Shown here one piece after another: positions 43,140 to 52,706 of a stretch of 64,000 bases of DNA; the stretch's first letter is position 1; each line of letters begins with the position of its first letter. Source of the stretch: Phytophthora sp. 'mugwort' (Eukaryota; Oomycota; Peronosporomycetes; Peronosporales; Peronosporaceae). Where the stretch lies: assembly GCA_033558025.1 (NCBI GenBank), contig JAUCEF010000005.1, positions 744,001-808,000 of the forward strand, read 5' to 3'. The translations under genes and the position numbers were made by a program. The notes beneath the pieces were generated by a model, which made no database searches, was not told the origin of the DNA, and worked only from the letters and a program-made list of their open reading frames with translations.

Positions 43140-43214
43140 ATTATTTGTATAAGAGAAAAACTGATTTTATTTAAAGAATAGTTAAGTTTAAGTCCGTAAA
43201 TCTATCTAGTAGAT

Positions 43215-43549
43215 TCATCTTATTCTTTTGTCGACAGTACATCCAAAGCATACACCATATTCCATAAAAGTCCCCGTATGTACCTTGGTATTGTTAGGGT
43301 TGTATAATCCAAGTCCATACTTGGTAGGACCCGCCTCACCCATACTATCAAAGTATTCACCGTTGAAGACACAGGTCCAGTGTCCTACATCACGGTTAGG
43401 AGGTCTTAATAAAACTGGACAGGTACGTTTCTTTGGGATTGGTTTCGTTATTTCGTTTGATTCATATTCTTATCCAGATGTACTCCTATTCGATTTGCAA
43501 GCTCAATCAAATCATGATCACTCGTAATGGATTTGATAAGATCGCTCAT
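43215..43549 (-). pseudogene. Adenain-like cysteine protease
   Basis: Maturation protease of Polintons. ATG 43549: MSDLIKSITSDHDLIELAN, then in another frame LLRPPNRDVGHWTCVF (catalytic His in GHW), GEYFDSMGEAGP (Asp/Glu block), LGLYNPNNTKVHTG and CFGCTV near the C-terminus, where a nucleophile Cys would be expected. Length of about 110 codons fits the core. At least one frameshift near 43440, and the Gln/Cys-Gly oxyanion block looks altered. It is divergent from the major capsid gene, with 48 bp between their starts. Confidence 0.6.
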
Positions 43550-43597
43550 TATATTTAATTTCCTTAAAAGTATATTAGAAACCATATAGATTCAACA

Positions 43598-45176
43598 ACG
43601 AGTGAAACTCAACTATCCGATCCGTATTTGTACCAGAGTTCGCTCTAAAGCGACCCGGAGATCAAAGTATCTTCCGGCAAACGCGTACCGTTTGTAATCG
43701 ATCTTAATCAAGGATCTTACCAGAATGGTGTTATAACTAGCGATGCTACAGCCCAGCTGAATGGAAGTGAAGGATTTGCTTGCCTTCGCGATGCATACAT
43801 CATGCTTCCATACAAGGTATCAATGAAGAATGGTGCTACTGCCCAGATTGCTGCTGCCAATCGTTTTTGCTCTACGCTCAAGTGCGGTAATTGAATGTCA
43901 TCGATAGCTTGTCGCTTGAACTTAATGGCAAGACCGTTGTTAGTCGGACTACAAGCTATTTTGGAGCAACCTTCGCGCTCAGTACGTTGGATGGTGCTGA
44001 GTCGTTTCATTACCCGGGCGCTGCTCAGTCAGCTTTGTATAGTTCTGCTACAAGTTCGACAACGGGAGATGGTTATACTAACACTACTGCATTCTCTTCC
44101 TCATTCGCTACTATTGGCCCCTCTGGTGGTGCTTCTATCGCCAACGATGGTCTTGTAAAGCGTCTGTTATAGAACCCTCCTAACGCGGGCTCTGATTTCT
44201 CCACGTCGTGGCCTTCGCTCGGTGGAACTGCAGCTTCTACCGCAATCTCAAATCAATTGGCGCGTGGTGCCTTTGTAGCTGGTCTGCTACTGCTAACGCA
44301 ATCATGGGAACGTGGAGCTACATGCTAAAGATTAAGCTAACAGACCTCCACCCCATCTTTAAGGAACTAGACCTCACGGCCAATCCGCAAATCCGTCTCC
44401 GTTTCCGTGTTAATCAATGTACTTCTACTATTGCTTTCGATGCTTCGAAGGGTATGTCGCTGATCAGCACTAATATTGCCTCTGGGAATACATGTCCAAT
44501 TATGGTATCTGCTTCTTCCACTGGCAATCCGATGGCTGGAGTCCTTGCCGCTTCTGTCGGGCTCAGTATTGCTTGGGATGCCGTTGTTAATGCCCTTGAG
44601 CCTACTGTTGATGGTACCTACATGCCTTTTACCACATCTCGTCTGTACGTTCCGTTTGTTCATCTTGAAAATCCTCAGGCTATCATCTCAAAGCCAGTCA
44701 AGAAGATTCGATTTAATAATTGTTATGCCCAATGCTTCTATCAGCGTGCTGATACCGGTAAGCAGGCAACTCAGCTCCATGCTGCATTCGATCTACAATT
44801 ACCTGCTTCGATCAAGAACGCGAAGTTTGTCATTCTAATGCCTTTTGCTGAGCAAACTGGAAGCTTTGCCTCTGCTGCTGCTCAGGAGTTCCAAAGTCCT
44901 TTTGATTCAGCTCCTTGGACTCTCCACCCCGGATCCAGTATTAGAAACTTTAACGTTCGTATCGGTTCCCAGCGGACCTTTGAAAAAAACCATGTCTACG
45001 ATTTCCACCACTTTACTAATGAGGTAGCTAAAATCCCTTCGATCAATGGTGATCTCACGCCTGAGCTGGTAAATGGATTACTAGACTATCAGACGTGGTT
45101 TCTAACGAACCGTGTGGTCATGGCTGACGTTAGCCGTCTAACCGAACGTGATGTACCCCAAACGATTCAGATCTAA
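43598..45176 (+). pseudogene. Major capsid protein (double jelly-roll type)
   Basis: Main shell protein of the virion. The start position 43598 now reads ACG rather than ATG. N-terminal blocks SDPYLYQSSL, IKVSSGKRVPFVIDLNQGSY and ACLRDAYIMLPYKVSMKNG. After a stop and shift near 43890: VIDSLSLELNGKTVVSRTTS and FSSSFATIGPSGGASIANDG. The long C-terminal frame (about 44200-45176, with MLKIKLTDLHPIFKELDL, MPFTTSRLYVPFV and WTLHPGSSIRNFNVRIGSQR) is open for more than 300 codons. Stops at 43631 and 43890 and shifts near 44170-44310. About 520 codons in total, the usual size. Polinton capsid identity is inferred from block order and neighbours. Confidence 0.75.
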
Positions 45177-45190
45177 GGAACAAACGCAGG

Positions 45191-45262
45191 ATGCCAGCGA
45201 ACAAATATGCTGGTGATCGTGGTGAGCGAGCAGGAGCAGACTTTCGATCGTCTTCGAGGTGA
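45191..45262 (+). CDS. Very short basic ORF after the capsid gene
   Basis: ATG 45191, 23 codons (MPANKYAGDRGERAGADF...), only 14 bp after the capsid stop. May be the truncated start of another small basic virion protein: a following frame to about 45320 has MLFRREKK. Low confidence. Confidence 0.2.
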   Translation: MPANKYAGDRGERAGADFRSSSR

Positions 45263-45420
45263 AGTGATCGATTTACTACCGCATAGGTATTCGATGTTAT
45301 TTCGTCGAGAGAAAAAAAAATAAGATCAACTTATGAGGATCACCTTTAATTCTGTCGTAGCTTAATAATTGTTTTTATTATCTTAGTGTAATTTTTCTAA
45401 AAGCTTAGGGCATCTATCAA

Positions 45421-45660
45421 TTACTTTCGAAAGCCAATCAATATAATTGGAATCAGTTCGACTAATTTGTTTGAGAGACTTACCTCGATATTGCCCCACG
45501 TCATCATATATGAATTATCATCAGTGAGGAATATCTTGATCTCTTCACCAATATTTAAACTCGGTTGATTAAATACCCATCGACAATAACCAGGATCAGA
45601 ATAATATACTTCTTCAATCTGGGTGCCCTCGTATTTTCCAAAAGTTAGTTCGTTCGACAT
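45421..45660 (-). CDS. DUF3820/exonuclease X C-terminal-like small protein
   Basis: Intact 79-aa frame from ATG 45660: MSNELTFGKYEGTQIEEVY, DPGYCRWVFNQPSLN, then a hydrophobic/acidic C-terminus. The FGKYKGxxIxEVYxxDPxYxxWxxxQ pattern is the DUF3820 (ExoX C-terminal-like) signature, found in phages, giant viruses and related elements. A CTATATAC box lies about 15-20 bp upstream on the opposite sense (45679-45686). It is the clearest undamaged recognisable ORF in the element. Role unknown. Confidence 0.6.
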   Translation of the reverse strand: MSNELTFGKYEGTQIEEVYYSDPGYCRWVFNQPSLNIGEEIKIFLTDDNSYMMTWGNIEVSLSNKLVELIPIILIGFRK

Positions 45661-46095
45661 GTTTTCAGTTGAATGTATCTATATACATAACCCCTATCTC
45701 TTTTGAGATAATTTTACTTAATTCAATTGATCGCGGAGTTTAGCAAATTTACTTTGACTTAATGTTGATGGTCTATAGCTTATGCGACAACGTGTAACGA
45801 AGTCTGTCTTCGTGTTCTAACCCTAGTACGAATCGCTGTGTCGTTGAAAACAACATCTGGATATTAGAAATGTTTAGAAACGGTTAGAAACGTTTATACT
45901 TATCTCGATACAGAATTAAGGTAAGAATTATCGAAAATTAAAAAAAACGTACACGTAATGTTCTGAAAGTTACTACCGCGTTTCGCATGTAGTGAGCTGC
46001 ACCCTCATATTAGCCAATCAGAATAACTTGCCAGACATGGCTTCAAATCGCATGTTGAAAGCTGCACCCCTCCAACGCCAACCACTCTGGCGGGA
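45661..46095. other. AT-rich right edge of the Polinton-like region
   Basis: No ORF. Contains a short imperfect direct repeat (cgcatgtagtgagctgcaccc near 45985 and cgcatgttgaaagctgcaccc near 46050, shown in part), which may mark the junction with the next repeat. No match to the left edge as an inverted repeat was found. Confidence 0.35.
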
Positions 46096-46590
46096 CCGGC
46101 GCACCGGCATCCGACTTTTGCCATGGTGCGAGTCAAGCCGCGCCCCATGGGCAGGCCTCGCGTTGGGGGCAAGGGCCAGCACCGTTCCAAGAACACCGTC
46201 AAGAGCGTGTCGGTGGAGAAGAAGCTAGCGATGCTATCATTCTGGGCCGCAGCTCCTCTGCCCAGATGCAACTACAATTGAGCACTTTTTATTTGGCATG
46301 AGTTAGCGCCAAAATTCTACAACTTCAAACGCACCATGATCCAGCGCTGGCGAAGGAGCTCTGTGAAGCTCGAGGAAGCACTAAAGGGGCGCAAAGGCAC
46401 CCATCTCAAAGTACGGAGCGTAGGTGTAGGAACTATCCTATCTAAAGAGGTGGAACTAGAGATTGTAGAATAGGTTAATGGTTTGAATGGTCCATAATGG
46501 TTTGAGGTCCATACAGGCCCGGCGCATCGCTGTGGAAGCTGACATCGCCACCTTCGGGGCTTCAGACATCACCGAGGAAGCAGTAGTGTA
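46096..46590 (+). pseudogene. Pogo/Tc5-like DNA-binding domain fragment
   Basis: Plus-strand blocks: RVKPRPMGRPRVGGKGQHR, VSVEKKLAMLSFW, then FKRTMIQRWRRSSVKLEEALK, THLKVRSVGVGTILSKEVELEIVEW-type and RRIAVEADIATFGASD. This resembles the N-terminal helix-turn-helix pair (CENP-B/pogo type) of oomycete DDE_1 transposases, where a GxGxxLxxExE block precedes the second HTH. No catalytic domain follows; the sequence stops at about 46590. Truncated relic. Confidence 0.45.
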
Positions 46591-46639
46591 AATAAATACA
46601 GTTCTACTCCCTGTCAAACGTTATGCATCCTTTGAATAT

Positions 46640-47126
46640 AAGTTTATGTAGGCGGCACCTACGGCGTGAACATTGGGTGCAGCTCTCTACATGCGATATG
46701 CGGTACTGCTGTTGAATGAGACCACGCGGGCGAAGACGAACATTTTGACGGAGAGAGAGACTGCTGCGGCGTTATTAGAGGTCGTTGACGCTGAGAATTT
46801 ACCTGCAGAGTACCGCGGGACGTGTGCGTGTGCAGGCGGATGTGAGAGCGAACTCGTCGTACCAGCGTCTCCAGCGAGCGTTGGTTGAAAGTGTGCTGGA
46901 GTGCAAGCCGCTCGAGTCGGAGCAGCTGGTCCGGACATTTCGTTTGAGCGTTCTGGCAGCAGCTTGCCAGACAACGAGGAGGAATCGTCGACGGCTTCAC
47001 TCTCATCGTGTTCACGGTCGTGTTCTGGAGTATCGATGAAGAAGGAGCCGTCAAGCACCGTACTTGACCAGCTTCTCAGTGTGGTTTGGTGCGATCGCCC
47101 CGTCGATCGAACAGGTAGCTGGTGAC
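46640..47126 (+). pseudogene. Sec14-like (CRAL-TRIO) lipid-transfer protein, C-terminal remnant
   Basis: Frame YAVLLLNETTRAKTNILTER, then LLEVVDAENLPAEYRGTCAC and GGCESEL matches the end of a CRAL-TRIO domain (L-NExTxxKxxIL ... LPxEYGGTCxCxGGC). A Ser/Glu-rich tail (SSLPDNEEESSTASLSSC, frame open to 47126) may be the original C-terminus joined by a short intron. Nothing upstream encodes the rest of the domain, because the pogo-like and Polinton-like DNA lies directly 5'. It is read as a gene broken at the repeat border. Confidence 0.5.
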
Positions 47127-47286
47127 TGAACCGAACGGTCGAGCGAGATGAACAAAGCATGAATATATAGCCACGAGTGCACACTAAAACCGTTTCTTGT
47201 TTGTCTTCAGCGAGGAGGTGCTTAGTTCAGTGGCGTCCGTTGGGATTGCCACTTTTAAACTGGAGGCTGAAGGGAGCGTCAGGGTC

Positions 47287-48104
47287 ATGCAGGACAGCAC
47301 CGAGCAACGAGAGGCCGCACAGACACGGCGTACGCGCACATTTTGGCAGAAGTTTCCTGAGGTGTGTACTCGTAGTTTGGGTAGCAAAGCATTCATATGA
47401 TACTAACTCGGCTGACGCATATTGTGTAGAAAGAGGAGCTGAATCAGTACTGGTACTCGGCAGAAACAGTGGCCACACTCGCCAAAGAGGCGATGAATGA
47501 GACTCCGGAATGTGGCGGTCGTATTGCCTTCTTGTCGACTCCCAGCGTGTACTTTGCTGTAAAAACGCAGCAAAGTCACGAGTCAACTCAACGCGAGTGC
47601 TTCTTATTTGACGTAAGTGCCTAATTAATATCGTATGCTGATACTTTGTGTTTTAACTTCTTTTTTCACAGTTCGACGCGAAATTTGCGTCTGAAGGCGA
47701 ACATTTTGTCCCTTTCGACTTCAACAACCCCCAGGAAATACCATCGGAGCTGCTCGGTTCCGTTGATTTCGTCGTAGTAGACCCTCCTTTCATCACCCGT
47801 GAAGTGTGGGAGCTCTATGCCAAAACCGTCAAGTTGCTACTGCGTTCAAAGGACAGCAAAATTCTTCTCACCACCATAGGTAAGCAGAAATGTTGTCTTA
47901 TTATGCTAAGAAAACTATCTCACTTGGCTTGTGTCTTGTTCTACCCCCCTAGAAGAAAATGCGGCAATGATAGACGAGTTACTAAGCTGCTTCTCGCGCA
48001 CATTTAAGCCCTCCATCCCACACTTGGTTTACCAGTATGCGCTCTACACCAACTACGAGTCGCCCACACTTGACGCCATAAACTCTGAGATCGACTTCGA
48101 CTAG
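47287..48104 (+). CDS. EEF1AKMT1: EEF1A lysine methyltransferase 1 family protein
   Basis: Seven-beta-strand methyltransferase; the human orthologue trimethylates Lys79 of elongation factor eEF1A. Exons 47287-47361, 47430-47612, 47672-47879, 47953-48104 (205 aa, all GT-AG). Family blocks: LNQYWYSAETVATLAKEA, GGRIAFLSTPSVYFAV, ECFLFDFDAKFASEGEHF and VDFVVVDPPFITREVW (DPPF catalytic motif), SKILLTTIGEENAAM and LVYQYALYTNYES. The ATG at 47287 is the only one in frame; an earlier exon joined at the CAG acceptor at 47208-47210 is possible. Short tight introns; apparently intact. Confidence 0.88.
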
Positions 48105-48404
48105 ATAATATTGAGACCTGGCGGGTAGAATATACCTACAAGTAAAGTACCCAAAAGAATAAATAACACTTTTGTTAGACTAAACTTGGTTTCAGCTACC
48201 ACATCTTGAAATAGATAGAGGGAAATTGAACAGGCCAGCGTCATGGTCACTTACTTAAGCTGCACACTTGCTTCGTGTCACTCGTTACTCAGCGCCTGTC
48301 GATCGGTAAACTGCGCCACTTTCTGTCTCTTGGCACGTGCCTCAAGGTAGTATCTATCCAGCACTTCCCTCGGACTTTTCTCCATTCTGCGATACCGCAC
48401 CGCC
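48105..48404. promoter_or_regulatory. Intergenic region, presumed PTEN-like gene promoter
   Basis: 300 bp between two plus-strand genes. Contains the 3' end of EEF1AKMT1 (AATAAATAAC near 48159) and a pyrimidine-rich start region before ATG 48405 (CACTCGTTACTC, TCCATTCTG), of the sort seen at oomycete transcription starts. No exact initiator box was confirmed. Confidence 0.35.
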
Positions 48405-49976
48405 ATGCAACGAATACTGTCGTTCACAAGGGTTAAGCACATTGGTCATAGTGATACCAATCACCGCAAAGTCAAGGACAAGTCGGACCTAGCGCCAGCT
48501 TCATCTTCACTCGGTTCGATCTCGCCACCATCACCCGTAGCGGCATGGGGACCAGTCGACGGCGTATTTGAATCACCACCAGCGCCTCCTTCCCCGGTCA
48601 TTCGACACTCACCGTCAAGTATCCAGCCAATTCTTTTCGGGCGTCCAGAGCTCCAGATTGACGCCCACGTCAACAGGGAGCGAGTTTCCCCCATATCTTC
48701 ATCCTCTTCACCTTCCTCGAGTCCAACCTCAGCGAGGCGACATACTGGAGGACTCACATATCGTTTAAAACACTTGGTATCAAAGGAGAAACGCCGGTTC
48801 TCTTCCAATGGCTTTGATCTCGACTTGACGTACGTCACCCAGCGGCTCGTTGCCTTAGGCTACCCGGCGGAGAAAATCGAGGGCATTTACCGGAATCATT
48901 ACCGTGATGTCTTTCGGTTCTTTGAGCAGCGTCACCCGGGACGTTATCGCGTTTACAATCTCTGCGTCGAGCGGCGCTACACACCTGATGATAAATTCCA
49001 CGGACGGGTAGCAGAATTTGGCTTTGAAGACCATTGTCCACCTCCGCTGTCCATGCTGCTCCCATTCTGCCGCGACGTGCATCTTTGGTTAAAGGCGAAC
49101 CCTGACAATGTCGTGGCTGTGCACTGCAAAGCTGGCAAAGGCCGTACCGGTGTCATGTTGTGCGTCTACATGTTGTACGCGCGGATGTGGCGATCTGCTC
49201 ACGGAGCTCTCGAGTTCTTTGCCGCTGCTCGCTCATTGAAGCTGCAAGGCGTGACAATTCTAAGCCAGCGACGATTCGTGGGCTACTTTGGCGAAATGTG
49301 TCGTCGCTCTGAAAACGCTGAAGCGTGCGGGTCGTATGAGGACGGAGAAGAACGGGAACGAGCCATGACGTTGACAGACTATCACGCGCAATGGTTGCAA
49401 GAGACCCAAGCGCTGTCCGAAGCTCCGTCACCACGAGAGATCGGTGGATCTAGACAGCGACCACACGCTGAGCCCGTGCTGCCGGCTCGTGTAAACCTCG
49501 TGCTGATCGCTGTCGTACTATGCGGCATTAGTGGTCACAAGAAAACGAATTCTAGTGCTGCGGACTGGCGCGTTCGAGTCGAGTGCGGAGCCGTCCGACC
49601 CCGTGCCGCAGTCTACGACCTGATCGGGAGCTTCCAGCGTCAACGACGTCCCAGCACCGACGCTGAACAAGTCGTGGAGTTGGAAATGCTGTGCAATCGA
49701 GTGTTTGTGTGGGATGAAGTCAAGGTGGAGCTCCGACGACGAACGGGTGGGGCAGTGGGGCACTTTTGGTTCCACACGGCCTTCGTGCCTCAAGTGAATG
49801 GTCAATTTGAGCTCGTGCTGGCAAAGAACGAGATTGACAAGGTCGCAAAGGACGTCAAGCACGGCCACAAGAAATTCGCTGCCGAGTTCGCAGTGCGCCT
49901 GCGCTTCGAGCTCGCAACGGAGCAGGACACGCCCAAGTCGGCTACAGATGCCAACGCAATAGTAGGCATAGAGTAA
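48405..49976 (+). CDS. PTEN: PTEN-like phosphatidylinositol-3-phosphatase
   Basis: Removes the 3-phosphate from phosphoinositides at the plasma membrane. Single exon of 523 codons from ATG 48405 in a good context (accgccATGc). A Ser/Pro-rich disordered N-terminus (1-125) is followed by the phosphatase domain: GFDLDLTYVTQRLVALGYPA, IEGIYRNHYRDVFRFFE and YNLCVERRY, then HCKAGKGRTG, the exact P-loop with Cys at about residue 240 and both Lys residues that give PIP3 preference. A C2-like domain fills the rest (about 360-510). The N-terminal extension is longer than in animal PTEN. Intact. Confidence 0.93.
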   Translation: MQRILSFTRVKHIGHSDTNHRKVKDKSDLAPASSSLGSISPPSPVAAWGPVDGVFESPPAPPSPVIRHSPSSIQPILFGRPELQIDAHVNRERVSPISSSSSPSSSPTSARRHTGGLTYRLKHLVSKEKRRFSSNGFDLDLTYVTQRLVALGYPAEKIEGIYRNHYRDVFRFFEQRHPGRYRVYNLCVERRYTPDDKFHGRVAEFGFEDHCPPPLSMLLPFCRDVHLWLKANPDNVVAVHCKAGKGRTGVMLCVYMLYARMWRSAHGALEFFAAARSLKLQGVTILSQRRFVGYFGEMCRRSENAEACGSYEDGEERERAMTLTDYHAQWLQETQALSEAPSPREIGGSRQRPHAEPVLPARVNLVLIAVVLCGISGHKKTNSSAADWRVRVECGAVRPRAAVYDLIGSFQRQRRPSTDAEQVVELEMLCNRVFVWDEVKVELRRRTGGAVGHFWFHTAFVPQVNGQFELVLAKNEIDKVAKDVKHGHKKFAAEFAVRLRFELATEQDTPKSATDANAIVGIE

Positions 49977-51358
49977 CGAAAAGAGAAAATCGGAAATGAA
50001 TTTCGTGAAGGAACCCAATCGAGCTGTAGATTACAGTATTTGCATAGACGTCGTGTGAGCCTGCGAACTCGTCATTCGTCAAGCATTCCTGACACCAGCA
50101 TCAGGCCGCGTTTGCTGTTACGACGACAAAATAAAATCTTTGTGCCTCAAGAGTCTTGGACCGAAACCAGCGTAGCACGGGGCCCCGCCCGTCTGGAGAT
50201 GCACAGGATGCAGCTCGTCGTGGCGTCGAGCGCGCCAGCTGGAGATTCAGTCAAGTTCTTGTCCATGGCGATGGCATTGACAGGGCTGCGCTCCATCGGC
50301 AGGTCAGTGCCAGGACAGAGCAGAACAAGCCTCGAATCGAAGCCCTCGATTACGGTCGAAAAATGCAGGAACTGCCACCTACTGAACGTCGCTGCGGATT
50401 TTGTGAGGTGAAGGCCGGCGAGAAGGTCTGCAAGCGGAGACCACTGACTGAATCGTGGACCGCGCGGCTCCAGGGCGTAGAGCCGAAGCTTGACCGCGAT
50501 CAGATGTGCAGGCAGCGTCCGGAGGCTCTAAGTTAGAGCCTCTAAGACGCTACCCAAAGGCTCTACGACTGGCGACAGCAGACGCAATGATCGGAATCCG
50601 CTGCCACTAGCTGGGCACCGCATTGAAACTGCTGCGATGAATCCCTGCAGTTCCTTCCCACCGATCCGTGCGAGTTAATGCGATTCGGTGCGAGTATCAT
50701 GCTCTGATTCAAATGCAGAGTCTCTACACTGCTGTATCTCGCCCCACCCAGTCCAGCTGGGGCCGTGACAAGCTGCGCCCAAATCCTTGCTGTGAATCGT
50801 ACGCCATGCGCGTCACGCTGCCCGCGCCGAAGCGCGACGGCGAAGACGAGCCCTTCGACGGCGCGACGCTTCCATCAATGCTGCGGACTGCCGATGCTTC
50901 AGCCTTTGGCGCCTCAATCTCCTCTGCGTCACTTGCTAGAGGTAATGTACCGACCGGGACATTTACGGCAACTTGCTTCTTTGTTCGTTCGACCCATTGC
51001 GGGAGTCAGCTTGTAGCGGCCCGTCTGTACGCGTGGTTAGTGCTCCCAAATAGTGTGGATAGATGTATTATTTATCCGGTATCAAACGTTCCATAATGTT
51101 TCAGTATCCGACCAGCAATCAAAATATGTATACAGTGTCAGAAAAAGGTCGATATTGTGTGCGTCCAGTCTGTAGTAGCAGCACGTGTTTTTTGCTATTT
51201 GTCGTCGGTTCAAAAATACAATCGCGCGGCGGCTGGCGACGTTCGCCCTTCGTCGTAGGCAGAGGCGCTCCGTCACTCACCCAAACTCGGTCCCGCGGTC
51301 AGTTAGAGCGCTAGCGGGCGGTTCCTTCCTTCCATTGGACGCCAAGTAGCCAGCGACC
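49977..51358. other. Intergenic region with an unassigned ORF
   Basis: A 126-codon plus-strand frame (50156-50536) contains a CGFCEVKAGEKVC stretch with CxxC spacing, and another frame (50668-51096) is open, but neither has a recognised family or clear splice partners. A perfect inverted repeat, gaggctctaa/ttagagcctc (50521-50541), lies at the end of the first. The last 250 bp are presumably the kinase promoter. Confidence 0.3.
50521..50541. repeat. Perfect 10-bp inverted repeat
   Basis: gaggctctaa and its reverse complement separated by one G, forming a possible hairpin. It overlaps the stop of the 50156-50536 frame. Could be chance, a transposon edge or an RNA 3' structure. Confidence 0.5.
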
Positions 51359-52706
51359 ATGGGCTTCTGTCTGTCCAAGTGCCTGCCCGACAGCGACATG
51401 GCGGCCGAGCTCGAAGCCGAGCTGGACGAGACCAGCCACAGCTACGTGCAGCAGTCTACAGAGCAGTCCACTTTCGGCACCACGTCCCTATTGGCGGTAC
51501 GTCGCCTTGTAGCCTTAATTAAGGCGTCTCCTTTCCGCCTCGGTATCGTCTTGCAGGCAACTCACTATTGTACTTAATCAACGACAGGCCGACGAAGTCG
51601 TGTGCCTTAATGTGATCGGCGAAGGCCCATCAGGAGTCATCTACAAGGGCTCGTACCGCGGCTCCGTAGTGGCCGTCAAGAAGATGAAGATGATCTCGCT
51701 GCCGTCCAAGCCGTCGGCCAGGGAGAACGTCGAGATGGAGCTTGAGGTGGAGGCTACCCGCATGGGCAGCCTGCGACACCCCAACACTGTGCTCTTCATG
51801 GGCGCATGTCTGCAGGAAGACTATTTCTGCATCGTCAGCGAGTACTGTACGCGCGGCTCGCTGTTCAACGTTCTACACGCCCCCAAGGCGTCGGCCTCGA
51901 GTAGGAGCAGACACAAGCGGAAAGGCTCGGAGCCGCTCTCACGGGCAGCCTCTACCAGTACAGCTAGTGCACCCGGTGGGACCAGTGATCCCGCCAAGAA
52001 GAAGGTGAATCTCAAATGGAGTCTGCGGATACGACTCGCTCTCGGAGCGGCAAGGGGGCTGCTTTATCTGCACAGCGCAGACCCGCCCCTAGTCCATGGA
52101 CAGCTCAAGAGCACTAACATTTTAGTCGACGACTCGTGGAACGCCAAGCTCGCGGACTTTGGTACGCGCCGTGTGGCCGAGGCCGTGGGCTTTGATAGGA
52201 GTAGGATGAACAGCATCGACGAACGCTCAGCGTTGCTGCGATGGACGGCACCGGAGCTGCTGAAGCTAGGCGAGGAACGTGTCCTCAAGGGGGCGTTCCC
52301 AAGTGACAGCTCAAGCCCGCAGGCCGTAGACATCTTCAGCTTTGGACTCATCATGTGGGAGCTCACAACAGGTGAACTACCTTATGCAGACATGCACTCG
52401 AATGCCGAGATCAACGAGTATGTGCTGTCGGGCTGCCGACCAATTATGAAGCCCGGCCAGTGCAATATCAAGTGGGCGGAGCTCATGGCTCGATGCTGGT
52501 CGCACAATCCGTCGCGGAGACCGAGCGCAGCTGAGATTGTATCGTCGCTCGAGAGCATTAGCAAGGCCGATGCCATTGCACAATCAGCCAAGAAAGAGAC
52601 ACGCGTTGTGAACAGCAACCGCGCCGACTATCGTTTTGCAGACAGGCCTCGCTCACGTTCCAAAGGTCCGTCCAAGTTCAAAAGCAACGTGCGCGTCGTC
52701 GTCTGA
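51359..52706 (+). CDS. Myristoylated TKL-type protein kinase, probable pseudokinase
   Basis: Exons 51359-51496 and 51588-52706 (GT-AG intron of 91 bp), 418 aa. The N-terminus MGFCLSKC has the Gly2 of N-myristoylation and two Cys for palmitoylation, predicting plasma-membrane attachment. Kinase domain: GEGPSGVIYKGSYRGSVVAVKK (glycine loop, VAVK Lys at about residue 77; typed here in part), EYCTRGSLFNVL, then LVHGQLKSTNILVD at about 215, where HRD is HGQ so the catalytic Asp is absent. LADFGTRR (DFG kept), RWTAPELLK and MARCWSHNPSRRPSAAEI follow. A Ser/Arg/Lys-rich insert (about 145-190) interrupts the N-lobe to C-lobe junction. TKL kinases are abundant in oomycetes. Loss of the Asp suggests a scaffold role. 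Confidence 0.88.

Larger units (their letters stand above)
31905..45750. mobile_element. Composite Polinton/Maverick-like endogenous DNA virus
   Basis: An AT-rich 13.8-kb block holding the morphogenesis genes of Polintons/Maverick transposons and Polinton-like viruses. Order: fibre1(-), ATPase1(+), integrase(+), small CxxC protein(+), large protein(+), fibre2(-), ATPase2(+), minor capsid(+), 74-aa ORF(-), PX-like(-), protease(-), major capsid(+), DUF3820-like(-). The fibre-ATPase module is present twice and diverged, so this is either two recombined elements or an element with an internal duplication. No protein-primed DNA polymerase B and no terminal inverted repeats were found. Most genes carry stops, frameshifts or lost starts. 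Family knowledge: Polintons normally encode PolB, integrase, ATPase, protease and two capsid proteins. Edges are approximate. Confidence 0.85.

Noticed and set aside
46687..47184. 165-codon minus-strand ORF
   Set aside because: Antisense to the CRAL-TRIO remnant, which carries the family motif on the plus strand.
49518..50018. 166-codon minus-strand ORF
   Set aside because: Exactly antisense to the PTEN-like C2 region, which has the recognisable protein.
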